DNA from: Lachnospiraceae bacterium
Lineage (GTDB): Bacteria > Bacillota > Clostridia > Lachnospirales > Lachnospiraceae
NCBI GenBank assembly: GCA_902363555.1
Contig: CABJAM010000006.1
Coordinates: 79,854 to 143,853, forward strand
Direction: 5' to 3'
Length of the DNA: 64,000 bases
Shown: in pieces, positions 52,003-59,239 of the stretch
Numbering within the stretch: position 1 is the stretch's first letter
Layout: every line of letters begins with the position of its first letter
Translations under genes and position numbers: made by a program
The notes under the pieces: generated by a model
Told to the model about the DNA's origin: nothing
Databases searched by the model: none
What the model saw: only the letters and a program-made list of their open reading frames with translations

Positions 52003-52029
52003 ATGCGTATAAAAGTTGTAAATACGCAT
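52003..52029. repeat. 7-bp inverted repeat around the ParM promoter -35
   Basis: ATGCGTA (52003-52009) and TACGCAT (52023-52029) flank the -35 box TTGTAA. The pair could be an operator or part of a partition site for the ParR-like protein, since parC sites overlap the parMR promoter in known type II systems. No longer iteron series is seen. Confidence 0.4.
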
Positions 52030-52044
52030 GGCAAATCGTGTAAT
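52016..52044 (+). promoter_or_regulatory. TTGTAA-N17-TGTAAT promoter (copy 3 of 3), before the ParM-like gene
   Basis: TTGTAA (52016-52021), 17 bases ending in AAATCG, TGTAAT (52039-52044). This matches copies at 22172 and 34356 in both boxes, spacer length and spacer end. Confidence 0.7.
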
Positions 52045-52081
52045 GGTAAGTATAAGAATAAATTTTGCAGGAGGTATACAT

Positions 52082-53002
52082 ATGTTAATCGCAATCGACC
52101 ACGGAAACTACGCCATAAAGACTACAAAGCATTCATTTATTTCCGGGCTTTCTGAGCATACGGTTAAGCCGCCCATGACGGATGAGATTTTAGAGTATGG
52201 AGGAAAATACTGGACTTTGAGCGGACGCCGCCTGAGTTATATGAGGGACAAAACCCAAGATGACCGTTATTTCATCCTGACATTATTCGCAATCGCCAAA
52301 GAGCTGGAGAACAGAGGGCAATATACGCCGGTAGAGCAGATTCAGCTGGCTGTCGGGCTGCCTCCGGAGCATTTTGGCGCCTTAAAAGACAGATTTGCTA
52401 ATTATTTTAAAAGGGACGGAATCATCAAGTTCGTCTATGGTGACAGGCCATACAGCATTAAGATAGACCGTGTTATGGTGTTTCCGCAGGCATATGCCGC
52501 TGTTATTCCCCAGAGCAGTCTTGTGGTTCATACTGTTCGTATGTTTGTCGTTGATATTGGTGGCTATACCACCGATGTACTGCTCTTGAAGAATGGAAAA
52601 CCTGATTTGCAGTTTTGCCGGAGCTTGGAAACTGGTATTATTACTATGAACAATGAAATCATACGAAAGGTTGGTGCGCTTCATGATATGCGTATCGAAG
52701 ATGAGCATATTAGTGCAGTGCTTCAGTACGAGAATACCATTCTGCCGGAGGATGTCAAGGAGACAATCCGTGAAGCAACGAAGTTACATGCACAGGATAT
52801 TCTGAACCAGCTTAGAGAATTGCAAGTGGATCTGCGTTCCAATCCTGCAGTTTTTATCGGCGGGGGAAGTATTCTTTTAAAACCTTTCCTAATAAACTCG
52901 CCTCTGGTAGCAAAGGCAGACTTTGTGGAATCTCCGAATGCAAATGCACTGGGATATGAAATGCTAGGCAGGAAAACTCTTTCTCTTCACCCGCTTGGAT
53001 AA
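52082..53002 (+). CDS. parM: ParM/StbA-like actin-family partition ATPase
   Basis: A 306-residue actin-like protein. Phosphate 1 motif AIDHGNYAIKT at the start, phosphate 2 VVDIGGYTTDVLLLKNG, adenosine motif FIGGGSILLKP. ParM filaments push plasmid copies apart. ATG 52082 follows AGGAGGTATACAT. The next gene is ParR-like, the usual order. On an integrated element this pair would stabilise an excised circular form. It has one of the three matching promoters. Confidence 0.88.
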   Translation: MLIAIDHGNYAIKTTKHSFISGLSEHTVKPPMTDEILEYGGKYWTLSGRRLSYMRDKTQDDRYFILTLFAIAKELENRGQYTPVEQIQLAVGLPPEHFGALKDRFANYFKRDGIIKFVYGDRPYSIKIDRVMVFPQAYAAVIPQSSLVVHTVRMFVVDIGGYTTDVLLLKNGKPDLQFCRSLETGIITMNNEIIRKVGALHDMRIEDEHISAVLQYENTILPEDVKETIREATKLHAQDILNQLRELQVDLRSNPAVFIGGGSILLKPFLINSPLVAKADFVESPNANALGYEMLGRKTLSLHPLG

Positions 53003-53020
53003 GGGACGGAGGAATACATA

Positions 53021-53383
53021 ATGAAAAAGGATGGAAAATACCGCTTTACGCTTCAATTTGGCGCAAATTCAGAGGAGCAGGTAAGAGCTGGAGAGTTGCT
53101 TGAAAGACTGGGAAACAGGAAAAGTGTAGTTGTTGTTGCAGCTTTGAATGATTATCTTGATTCTAACCCGAATTTACAGGATGCACATTGTAAAATAGAA
53201 GTTAAGCTAATACCCAGTTATAATCGGGATGGAATTGAGGAAATCATACGGCGTATTGTTGAGGAAAGACTTGCAACGGTTCGCCAAGACGAACCCCCAA
53301 TAGCTTTTTCAGAGGAAAATAGGACAGACACTCTGGAAGCAGACATTGCACAGATGCTGGACAATCTGGATATGTTTTCATAG
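53021..53383 (+). CDS. ParR-like DNA-binding partner
   Basis: A 120-residue protein. The first 50 residues (YRFTLQFGANSEEQVRAGELL, GNRKSVVVVAALNDYLDS) fit a ribbon-helix-helix DNA-binding domain, and the acidic C-terminus (ADIAQMLDNLDMF) is a good candidate for binding the ParM filament end. It is 18 bases after the ParM-like gene with GGGACGGAGG between. The role is inferred from order and fold. Confidence 0.75.
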   Translation: MKKDGKYRFTLQFGANSEEQVRAGELLERLGNRKSVVVVAALNDYLDSNPNLQDAHCKIEVKLIPSYNRDGIEEIIRRIVEERLATVRQDEPPIAFSEENRTDTLEADIAQMLDNLDMFS

Positions 53384-53551
53384 AATTGCAGTGCATTTGA
53401 TAGGATAATAATGGCCTTTTAACGCTTAAAAATTAAAAAAGTCCATGTAAAAAAGCTTATATTCCACTTATGGTGCGTGTATCGGAATATCAAGTTCTTC
53501 AATTCAATTGCCAGATTATATAAAATATAAATATAAGGAGAATGTAGAACC
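53384..53551. other. Short intergenic stretch, possible operator
   Basis: A/T-rich. ATATTCC and GGAATAT (about 53459-53492) form a 7-bp inverted repeat. A TTGCCA with TATAAA downstream could promote the XRE gene. Nothing else is seen. Confidence 0.3.
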
Positions 53552-53896
53552 ATGGACTATGTTGTTTTAGGCAAGAATATTAGGAAGTACCGACAAATGC
53601 GCGGAATGCGCCAGGAAGATTTGGCGGAGATCTGTGATTGTGGTAACAGCCATATCGGTCAGATTGAAAATGCGAGAGGAATTCCAAGTCTGGATATGAT
53701 TGTACGGATTGCAAATGCTCTTTCTGTAACGGTGGATCAATTGCTCAGAGAGTACTATACAGAACCTGAGAAGGTCTATTTGCGGGAGATTGCAGAACGC
53801 ATCGAGAAGTATCCGGTAAAGCAACGTGTATACGCTTGCGAAGGTCTGGCTGAATTTCTGAATACCATTGAAAAATTCAGTTATACAGATGAATGA
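53552..53896 (+). CDS. XRE-family transcriptional regulator
   Basis: A 114-residue repressor-like protein with a Cro/cI helix-turn-helix at about 7-62 (MRQEDLAEICDCGNSHIGQIENARG, split here by the usual turn) and a helical C-terminal segment for dimerisation. ATAAGGAG stands before the ATG. It lies between partition and sigma/excision genes, the place where ICE control genes are found. It is a candidate master repressor of excision; that is inferred. Confidence 0.85.
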   Translation: MDYVVLGKNIRKYRQMRGMRQEDLAEICDCGNSHIGQIENARGIPSLDMIVRIANALSVTVDQLLREYYTEPEKVYLREIAERIEKYPVKQRVYACEGLAEFLNTIEKFSYTDE

Positions 53897-53933
53897 TGCG
53901 CATATAACCCAACAGAAAAAGTTTACGCTTTAG

Positions 53934-53973
53934 AACGGCTATGCTACACGAAAGTGCAGTATGGTCGTTTTTT
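53934..53973 (+). terminator. Terminator with GAAA tetraloop
   Basis: AACGGCTATGCT pairs with AGTATGGTCGTT (G-T pairs included), topped by CAC-GAAA-GTG, and followed by seven T. This is one of the strongest hairpins of the element. Confidence 0.88.
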
Positions 53974-53990
53974 GTTATCTGAAAATAAGG

Positions 53991-54010
53991 AGGTGATCCC
54001 ATTGGATTAA
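53991..54010 (+). other. Full-strength ribosome site before a TTG-GAT-TAA minigene
   Basis: TAAGGAGGTGATCCCA, nearly the full complement of the 16S rRNA 3' end, precedes TTG, one Asp codon and a stop. No longer frame is served. A start-stop minigene that stalls ribosomes, or a leftover ribosome site, are both possible. Confidence 0.35.
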
Positions 54011-54049
54011 GCCATTAACAACTGCAAAAAGGTAACAAATCAAAAAATT

Positions 54050-54074
54050 AAGGCACGCCATCACGGCGTGCCTT
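54050..54074 (+). terminator. 10-bp hairpin before the sigma-factor gene
   Basis: AAGGCACGCC (54050-54059) and GGCGTGCCTT (54065-54074) with a 5-base loop, then a weak GACTTTTG tail. It lies between the regulator and the sigma gene and could attenuate that gene. Confidence 0.6.
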
Positions 54075-54115
54075 GACTTTTGCCTTGGTGGTGTGCCCCG
54101 TAAGGAGGTACAAAG

Positions 54116-54526
54116 ATGAACCACCAGCAGAAGTCTGAACGTGACGAGCTACGGGCCAGATTCACAGTATGGTTGGAAACAACAGTTTACCGTGCCAGAC
54201 TCAAGTATCTGGAACGGGAGAACCCTAGGGTAGATACAGTTTCAATTGAGGAATTGCCAGAGAGCGCTTTATCTGTTTCTGAACAAGTTTCATATTATGA
54301 GCATTCAAAATTCGCTTTTGATTTTGAAGAGGAACGGTTGGCAGAGGCGTTTGCAAAATTGCCAATAAAGCGACAGAAGATATTGACAATGTTGTTTGTG
54401 GAGGAGAAAAAACCGGAGGAGATTTCCCAGATATTGAACTGTTCTCCGCAGCATGTTTACGACCAGCGTTATCAGGCATTGAAGAAGCTGCGCATAGCAT
54501 TGACAAAGGACGGTGATAAATCTTGA
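54116..54526 (+). CDS. Sigma-70-like factor of conjugative-element type
   Basis: A 136-residue protein with a region-4 helix-turn-helix at the end (FAKLPIKRQKILTMLFVEEK, EEISQILNCSPQHVYDQRYQALKKLR). Similar small sigma-like proteins lie before the excisionase and integrase genes in Tn916-type elements and steer their expression. GTAAGGAGGTAC precedes the ATG. The stop overlaps the next gene. Confidence 0.82.
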   Translation: MNHQQKSERDELRARFTVWLETTVYRARLKYLERENPRVDTVSIEELPESALSVSEQVSYYEHSKFAFDFEEERLAEAFAKLPIKRQKILTMLFVEEKKPEEISQILNCSPQHVYDQRYQALKKLRIALTKDGDKS

Positions 54527-54714
54527 ATCGCATGGAATTTGAAAAGATGCTTCAGGCGGCAGTTTCCGGCAGTCATGAGGCCTTAGAGCAACTATTTTTA
54601 CTGTATGCACCGTTAATTGATAAGCACAGTAAGATTGACGGCCAGATAGATGAAGATTTAAGACAGTATATATTGATACATATCGCACTCAATATTTCAA
54701 AGTTTGTCATTTAG
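54523..54714 (+). CDS. Tn916-type helix-turn-helix protein
   Basis: A 63-residue helical protein (FEKMLQAAVSGSHEALEQLF, then LYAPLIDKHSKIDGQIDEDLRQ with its usual turn) of the small HTH_16 / conjugative-transposon type, which resembles a sigma region-2 fragment and pairs with the preceding sigma-like protein. TTG 54523 overlaps the previous stop; ATG 54532 is the alternative. The pair may act as a split sigma factor. Confidence 0.75.
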   Translation: MNRMEFEKMLQAAVSGSHEALEQLFLLYAPLIDKHSKIDGQIDEDLRQYILIHIALNISKFVI

Positions 54715-55091
54715 ACGAAGACGGTCTCGGATTTTTCTGAGGCCGTTTTCACATTTTTTAAAATTCTGTTCGAGATTTGAGAGATGATGAGGCTTTTTAT
54801 AGGTAAAGGCATCCCCATGCCATGGCACCTTGACAACTTCATAGCTTCCAACTCTACTTTCCCGAACCGAGAAGCGGCTATCCGTTTGTGTGGCGAGCAA
54901 AACCATGAGCACTGATATACGGGCGGCACCTGTATAACGCAATGATCCGGCCGGGGATAATGATACTTCCGTAATTCGCGGCCCGGCCATAGTAGGCGGG
55001 GAGATGAGATTTCTATGGACCTGACAGCCACAGGCGGAGAAGGGGGCATTTATTTTGAGATAAGTTTCTTTTAATAGTAAGGAGGCAGATT
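54715..55091. other. Gene-poor stretch with terminator; doubtful minus-strand frame
   Basis: A hairpin, ACGGTCTCGG with CTGAGGCCGT at about 54720-54746 followed by T-rich sequence, ends the sigma unit. A minus-strand frame at 54990-54697 (97 codons) is open but has no ribosome site and overlaps the terminator; I do not call it a gene. The remainder is relatively GC-rich and lies at the place where Tn916-type elements carry excision-control DNA, so Xis or integrase arm sites are possible. Confidence 0.4.
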
Positions 55092-55301
55092 ATGGGATAT
55101 AAAAGGAAAGACGTAGAGCAGACAAAGCAGTATGCAAAAAAATTTGTGCGCTACAAAGAAGGAGCAGAGAAGTACAGCCTTGGGTTGACAAAGTTTCAGG
55201 AGCTTGCAAAAGAAGCAAAAGCCGTTTATAGGATTGATGGCATCGCTTTAGTTAATTGCGAAATTTTTGAAAAATTTTTAGAATCATTCCGAGAGTATTA
55301 A
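55092..55301 (+). CDS. Excisionase-like protein
   Basis: A 69-residue basic protein. VRYKEGAEKYSLGLTKFQEL, then AVYRIDGIALVNCEIFEKFL, match the small winged-helix excisionase-type proteins (DUF6462-like) that sit just before Tn916-type integrases. It should bend DNA at the element ends and favour excision. AAGGAGGCAG precedes the ATG. It is separated from the integrase by the broken CopG-like frame. Confidence 0.82.
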   Translation: MGYKRKDVEQTKQYAKKFVRYKEGAEKYSLGLTKFQELAKEAKAVYRIDGIALVNCEIFEKFLESFREY

Positions 55302-55353
55302 AGCAGGTGACAACTATGTTTTTTACATAAAGGGATTTGAAGCACTTTGGGAT

Positions 55354-55382
55354 TTGACTTTCTGTTTTGCAATAAGTATAAT
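55354..55382 (+). promoter_or_regulatory. Promoter upstream of the integrase
   Basis: TTGACT (55354-55359), 17 bases, TATAAT (55377-55382): an almost perfect sigma-A promoter that reads into the CopG-like frame and the integrase. Confidence 0.8.
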
Positions 55383-55404
55383 GGATGCATGTGGAGGTAG
55401 CGGT

Positions 55405-55572
55405 ATGACGAAAATGGGTAGACCAAAGGTGGATAACGCAAAGCGTAAGTCCATTACGGTGTGATTATCAGAAAAAACCTATGATGAGTTGACTTATGCT
55501 GCTGAACACAAGGTGACAATGACAGAGGTTGCCCTGCGAAGTTTGGAAGAGTATTTGTCCAAGCAAAAGTAA
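55405..55572 (+). pseudogene. CopG/ribbon-helix-helix small regulator with in-frame TGA
   Basis: From ATG 55405 behind GTGGAGG the frame reads MGRPKVDNAKRKSITV, a TGA at 55462-55464, then LSEKTYDELTYAAEHKVTMT and on to a normal TAA at 55570. Homologous proteins have SITVRLSEKTYDEL, so TGA probably replaced CGA (arginine) by one transition. The rest of the frame is clean, so the loss is recent or the base is an error. A working copy would be a 55-residue DNA-binding protein that may have controlled the integrase promoter. Confidence 0.75.
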
Positions 55573-55615
55573 GTGCTGTGAGTCCCTTCTTCATTTTTTG
55601 AAGGAGGTTATAGAC

Positions 55616-56848
55616 ATGGCAAAGACGCGGAAAGATGAGCGGGGAAGAGCACTCAGAAAAGGAGAGGTACAGAGGGCGTCAGATAAGCGGTATATGTATA
55701 CCTATACTGATCCATTGGGCAGGCGTAGGTCCATATACGCACAGGATTTGGCAACACTTCGAGAAAAAGAAAAGCAGCTGATGAAGGATCAATTGGATGG
55801 TTTAGATCTGTATGTTGCAGGTAAGGCATCCATAAATGATACCTATGATCGGTATATTTCTACGAAGTATGATTTGCGTGCGACTACACGTAGTAACTAC
55901 GATTACATGTATAATCGCTTTGTCAGACATACATTCGGTAAGAAGAAAATCGCAGACATTAAGTATTCAGATGTACTCCAATTTTACTGCTATTTGCTTA
56001 AAGAGGAAGAGTTATCGTTAGGGTCGCTGGATTCGATTCACACCTTGCTGCATCCGACATTCCAATTGGCGGTTCGAGATGAAATCATTCGGAAAAATCC
56101 GTCAGATGGAGTTATGAAGGAAGTCAGCAAGAAGGCGGATAAGTCAAGAGGTGTGAGACATGCTTTAACAATAGAGCAGCAGCGGGCATTTATGGAGTAT
56201 ATATCCAATCACCCAGTGTATTATCATTGGTGGCCGTTGTTTACGGTTTTACTTGGAACTGGATGCCGAATCGGAGAAGCACTTGGACTCCGATGGGAAG
56301 ATCTTGATTTTGATAATCAGATTCTGAGTATCAATCACAGTCTGGTTTATTACCCAGTTGGAGAATCAAGAAAGTCCGTTCTGCGGATATCAAAGCCGAA
56401 AACAGATGCAGGTATCAGAACGATTCCTATGCTTGATATTGTACGTGATGCTTTTCACATGGAGCGTGAGGAGCAGGAAGCAACAGGAAGCAACGAAACC
56501 GAGATTGATGGAATGACGGGTTTTGTATTTATCAATCGTTTTGGCTCAGTTTTAAATCCGCAGGCTGTGAATCGTACTATCAAGCGAATTATCAGTGGGT
56601 ACAATGCGGAAGAGGTCATCAATGCCAAGCGTGAGCGGCGAGAGCCGATTATACTTCCAGATTTCTCTTGTCATCACTTGAGGCATACCTTTTGTACAAG
56701 ACTCTGTGAACATGAAACAAACTTAAAAGTAATTCAGGCAATTATGGGCCATCGGAATATCGAAACTACGATGGATATCTATGCCGAAGCTACAGATCAA
56801 AAGAAACAGGAATCTTTTGAAAACCTATCCAAATTGGACATCTTTTAG
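55616..56848 (+). CDS. int: Tn916-type tyrosine integrase
   Basis: A 410-residue recombinase: N-terminal arm-binding domain (ASDKRYMYTYTDPLGRRRSI), core-binding SAM-like domain, catalytic domain with R in GTGCRIGEALGLRW, K in SKPKTDAGIRTIP, HHLRHTFCTRL (H and R), GHRNIETTMDIYAEA with the tyrosine nucleophile. All catalytic residues are present. ATG 55616 is 7 bases after AAGGAGGTT. It is the outermost gene of the element; the attachment site should lie in the 140 bases after it. Confidence 0.93.
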   Translation: MAKTRKDERGRALRKGEVQRASDKRYMYTYTDPLGRRRSIYAQDLATLREKEKQLMKDQLDGLDLYVAGKASINDTYDRYISTKYDLRATTRSNYDYMYNRFVRHTFGKKKIADIKYSDVLQFYCYLLKEEELSLGSLDSIHTLLHPTFQLAVRDEIIRKNPSDGVMKEVSKKADKSRGVRHALTIEQQRAFMEYISNHPVYYHWWPLFTVLLGTGCRIGEALGLRWEDLDFDNQILSINHSLVYYPVGESRKSVLRISKPKTDAGIRTIPMLDIVRDAFHMEREEQEATGSNETEIDGMTGFVFINRFGSVLNPQAVNRTIKRIISGYNAEEVINAKRERREPIILPDFSCHHLRHTFCTRLCEHETNLKVIQAIMGHRNIETTMDIYAEATDQKKQESFENLSKLDIF

Positions 56849-56990
56849 GAAGGGTTCTCGGCGTGAGCCGCTGACAACAAACATTCTGCGAAGACAACAG
56901 TTTGACAACAATTTTCTTTTTTCCCTGATGTGATATGAAGCATTGTGAAGAATGGGAAAGCAAGGAAATGAAAGGATTTGAACCGATACG

Positions 56991-57485
56991 ATGGTATGTG
57001 AATTAGTTGGGAAACTTTTCCCGACGATGAAGAGCATTGGCGGTGCTCCTGCTCCGGTCAAAGAGCCAAAGGCGGAAGCGGCAGTGACTGAGGAAAAAGC
57101 AGAAGCAATTGATTTTTCCAATGTGAAGATCGAGCCGCTGTTTGAGGAAATGGTTGATTTTGAAACCTTCAGCAAGTCGGATTTCAGAGCTGTGAAGATC
57201 AAGGACTGCGTGGCTGTTCCCAAGAGCAAGAAGCTTCTCCAGTTTACACTGGATGATGGAAGCGGCACAGACCGCACGATTTTAAGCGGTATCCACGAGT
57301 ACTACGAACCGGAAGAACTGATCGGCAAGACGGCTATCGCCATTGTCAATCTGCCGCCGAGGAAAATGATGGGCATTGATTCCTGCGGAATGCTGATTTC
57401 AGCAGTCCATGAGGAGGACGGCCATGAAGGTCTGAACCTTTTGATGGTGGATGAACGGATTCCGGCTGGGGCAAAGCTGTATTAA
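56991..57485 (+). pseudogene. metG: 3' end of metG (tRNA-binding domain), 5' truncated
   Basis: The frame encodes about 164 residues ending in a complete tRNA-binding OB domain of the methionyl-tRNA synthetase C-terminal (Trbp111) kind: DFETFSKSDFRAVKIKDC, VPKSKKLLQFTLDDGSG, ILSGIHEYYEPEELIGK, NLPPRKMMGIDSCGMLIS, MVDERIPAGAKLY. The catalytic and anticodon domains are absent and a stop lies just upstream in frame, next to the integrase. No good ribosome site precedes ATG 56991. The likely story is that the element inserted in metG or a rearrangement split it. A free-standing tRNA-binding protein is the alternative, but those are shorter at the N-terminus. Confidence 0.75.
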
Positions 57486-57514
57486 ATTTAAAAATTGTAT
57501 ATTAGATAAAGTAT

Positions 57515-57544
57515 AGGCAGCCGGAAAATTTCGGCTGCCTTTTT
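57515..57544 (+). terminator. Terminator of metG
   Basis: AGGCAGCCG (57515-57523) pairs with CGGCTGCCT (57532-57540), with four T after it. Confidence 0.9.
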
Positions 57545-57793
57545 GCGCGAAGCAACGAGCCACAAAGGGGAGCTTGCTCACCTTTGCGGCGACTGCCGCG
57601 ACCCGTCGGAGCGAAGCGGAGGCGGGTGCGCGAAGCAACGAGCCACAAAGGGGAGCTTGCTCACCTTTGCGGCGACTGCCGCGACCCGTCGGAGCGAAGT
57701 GGAGACGGGTGCGCGAAGCAACGGGCCACAAAGGGGAGCTTGCGCACCTTTGCGGCGACTGCCGCGACCCTGCGTAGCATTGCAGGGTGTGCA
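57545..57793. repeat. Three tandem 83-bp structured repeats (REP-like)
   Basis: Units start at 57545, 57628 and 57711 with exact 83-base period; the third diverges at its end. Each unit can fold into three hairpins: CAAAGG with CCTTTG around GAGC-TT-GCTC, GCGGC-GACT-GCCGC, and ACCCGTC with GACGGGT. In unit 1 the last arm is GGCGGGT (T-G pair), and in unit 3 the arms change to ACCCTGC and GCAGGGT, so the stem is kept while its sequence changes. GC content is far above the flanks. This is a non-coding repeat family; frames on both strands through it are artefacts. Confidence 0.88.
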
Positions 57794-57808
57794 TATAATT
57801 TATGCCAG

Positions 57809-57906
57809 GCCAAGGTCGAAGCTCTGGATTTAAGCCATGGACTGACCTGCAATATATGCGGGCAATTACAAGGACGTTGCGGACGGCTCATTAATCATTA
57901 TAATTT
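57809..57906 (+). pseudogene. Fragment of an L-lactate dehydrogenase gene
   Basis: Two frames give AKVEALDLSHGL and then IYAGNYKDVADGSLIII. The intact ldh nearby reads AKAEGEALDLSHGLPYTA and IYAGDYKDAADCALIIITAG, so this is about 33 codons of a diverged ldh copy with a deletion or frameshift. It directly follows the REP-like repeats, which may have mediated the loss. Confidence 0.75.
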
Positions 57907-57959
57907 GAAGGCACATTGATTTTTTCGTAAGCGTTGCCATCCATTTAAAGGCGAGTTTT

Positions 57960-58172
57960 ATGCGGAACTTTATAACAGCCAGTTTGAGGCTGCTTAATGG
58001 CATGAGCCCTGGCAGTGCCGCGGCGTTTATGCTGACTGGTCCGGCAGCGAAAATCACAAATCTTGGAGCGGTAAAAATTGTGCTTGATATAAGTATCGAT
58101 TTTATAAATATTAATTTTATGTTGTTAAAACAACAGACAATTCCTTCCAAATCGTGTATAGTAAGATTGTAA
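57960..58172 (+). pseudogene. Remnant of a YraQ/ArsP-type permease
   Basis: The 70-codon frame contains LLNGMSPGSAAAFMLTGPAA followed by KITNLGAVKIVL, which matches the G-x-SPG-A-AF-x-x-GPA-T/N-x-x-x-LG helix of DUF318-type permeases. The expected remaining helices are missing on both sides and the end runs into the ldh promoter region. It is a relic, and with the ldh fragment it marks a deletion-prone site. Confidence 0.55.
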
Positions 58173-58291
58173 TTTCAAATATTTTCATTTAGATATATTC
58201 ATTCAGATGGATAAAAATAGATAGCATCTGGCAACAGTTCGGCCATTTTGAACAGTTCCAGTATCTGTTTTACAAGAAAGGAGATTTTACT

Positions 58292-59239
58292 ATGCTAAAT
58301 CCAAGAAAAGTTGCAATTGTCGGTTGTGGTTTTGTCGGTTCCTCCATTGCGTTCAGTCTGATGCAAAAGGGCATTTATTCCGAGCTTGTACTCATCGACG
58401 CCAACCATGCCAAGGCCGAGGGCGAAGCACTGGATCTGAGCCATGGCCTGCCCTATACGGCGGCCATGGATATATACGCAGGCGATTATAAGGATGCCGC
58501 CGACTGCGCGCTCATCATCATTACGGCGGGAGCCAATCAGAAGCCAGGGGAGACACGCCTGGATCTGATCGGTAAAAATGTAGCTATATTAAAGAGTATT
58601 ATTCCTCAGATTACGGCCACGGAATTTGAAGGGATATTAATGATCGTCTCCAACCCGGTGGATGTGCTGACCTATGCTGCCTGGAAGATTTCCGGTTATC
58701 CGGCTCACAAAGTCATCGGCTCCGGCACCGTCCTGGACACCGCCCGGCTGAAGTTTACTCTGGGCCGACATCTGGACGTGGACAGCCGCAGTGTCCATGC
58801 GGTCATCATCGGCGAGCATGGCGACAGCGAGCTTGCTGTGTGGAGCGGGGCCAATGTATCCGGCATCGATTTGAATCATTTCTGTGAGATCCGGGGCCAT
58901 TTTGCCCATGCTGAGTCGATGCAGAGGATTTATGAGGATGTGCGCGACAGCGCTTACCAGATCATCGAGCGCAAGGGCGCCACCTATTATGGAATTGCCA
59001 TGGCGGTGGCCAGAATCGCGGAGTGTATTGTCAAGGATGAGCAGGCGGTGCTCCCCGTTTCCGTAATCCTTGGCGGCGAATATGGGCTTTCCGGTCTGGC
59101 GCTGAGTATCCCGTCGGTCGTAGGCAAAAACGGCGTGGAGAAGGTGCTGGAAATCCCGTTGAACGCGAAGGAGAGCGAAGCGCTCCACAGCTCTGCACTT
59201 CAACTGGGAAATGTGATCGACACTTTGCACCTCAACTAG
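58292..59239 (+). CDS. ldh: L-lactate dehydrogenase
   Basis: A 315-residue NAD-dependent enzyme that reduces pyruvate to L-lactate in fermentation. Seen: Rossmann loop VGCGFVGSSIAF, AGANQKPGETRLDL with the Gln that marks lactate rather than malate use and the catalytic Arg, SNPVDVLTY, TVLDTARLK with the substrate Arg, and GEHGDSE with the catalytic His. AGAAAGGAG precedes the ATG. The last residues (LQLGNVIDTLHLN) are encoded by the first unit of a 32-bp repeat, so the C-terminus was reshaped by repeat growth. A fragment of a second copy lies 400 bases upstream. Confidence 0.95.
   Translation: MLNPRKVAIVGCGFVGSSIAFSLMQKGIYSELVLIDANHAKAEGEALDLSHGLPYTAAMDIYAGDYKDAADCALIIITAGANQKPGETRLDLIGKNVAILKSIIPQITATEFEGILMIVSNPVDVLTYAAWKISGYPAHKVIGSGTVLDTARLKFTLGRHLDVDSRSVHAVIIGEHGDSELAVWSGANVSGIDLNHFCEIRGHFAHAESMQRIYEDVRDSAYQIIERKGATYYGIAMAVARIAECIVKDEQAVLPVSVILGGEYGLSGLALSIPSVVGKNGVEKVLEIPLNAKESEALHSSALQLGNVIDTLHLN

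Larger units (their letters stand above)
22172..56990 (+). mobile_element. Plasmid-like integrated element (approximate limits)
   Basis: About 35 kb, almost wholly on one strand, with a tyrosine recombinase at each end, an excisionase-like gene beside the right integrase, and plasmid or ICE maintenance functions between: SSB, RecD2-like helicase, CHC2 primase, ParM/ParR-like proteins, YqaJ nuclease, DNA ligase, sortase B and small conserved unknowns. The right limit is set between the integrase stop and the truncated metG end. The left limit is uncertain: I found no direct repeat matching the right end, and the three minus-strand genes at 19.4-21.9 kb could be inside. No relaxase or type IV secretion gene is seen, so either those lie elsewhere or the element is a remnant or a mobilizable form. 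Confidence 0.65.

Noticed and set aside
54697..54990. 97-codon frame on the minus strand
   Set aside because: No ribosome site or promoter and it overlaps a terminator; open by chance or because of base composition.
55462..55464. TGA as selenocysteine or read-through codon
   Set aside because: No stem-loop of the SECIS kind is seen, and the position is an ordinary arginine in a DNA-binding strand; a CGA-to-TGA mutation explains it.
22172..56848. Complete conjugative element
   Set aside because: No relaxase, VirB4, VirD4-type coupling protein or lytic transglycosylase can be found among the genes in the window.
56955..56995. tRNA 3' end as integration target (GGATTTGAACC on the plus strand looks like a T arm on the minus strand)
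   Set aside because: The stem flanking the loop does not pair and no acceptor, anticodon or D arm can be drawn.
57545..57793. CRISPR array or a repeat-protein gene
   Set aside because: Units are directly joined without unique spacers, and frames through them shift between units and strands.
57399..57833. Several long frames on both strands across the GC-rich repeats
   Set aside because: They follow the 83-bp repeat period, have no ribosome sites, and overlap the metG terminator.
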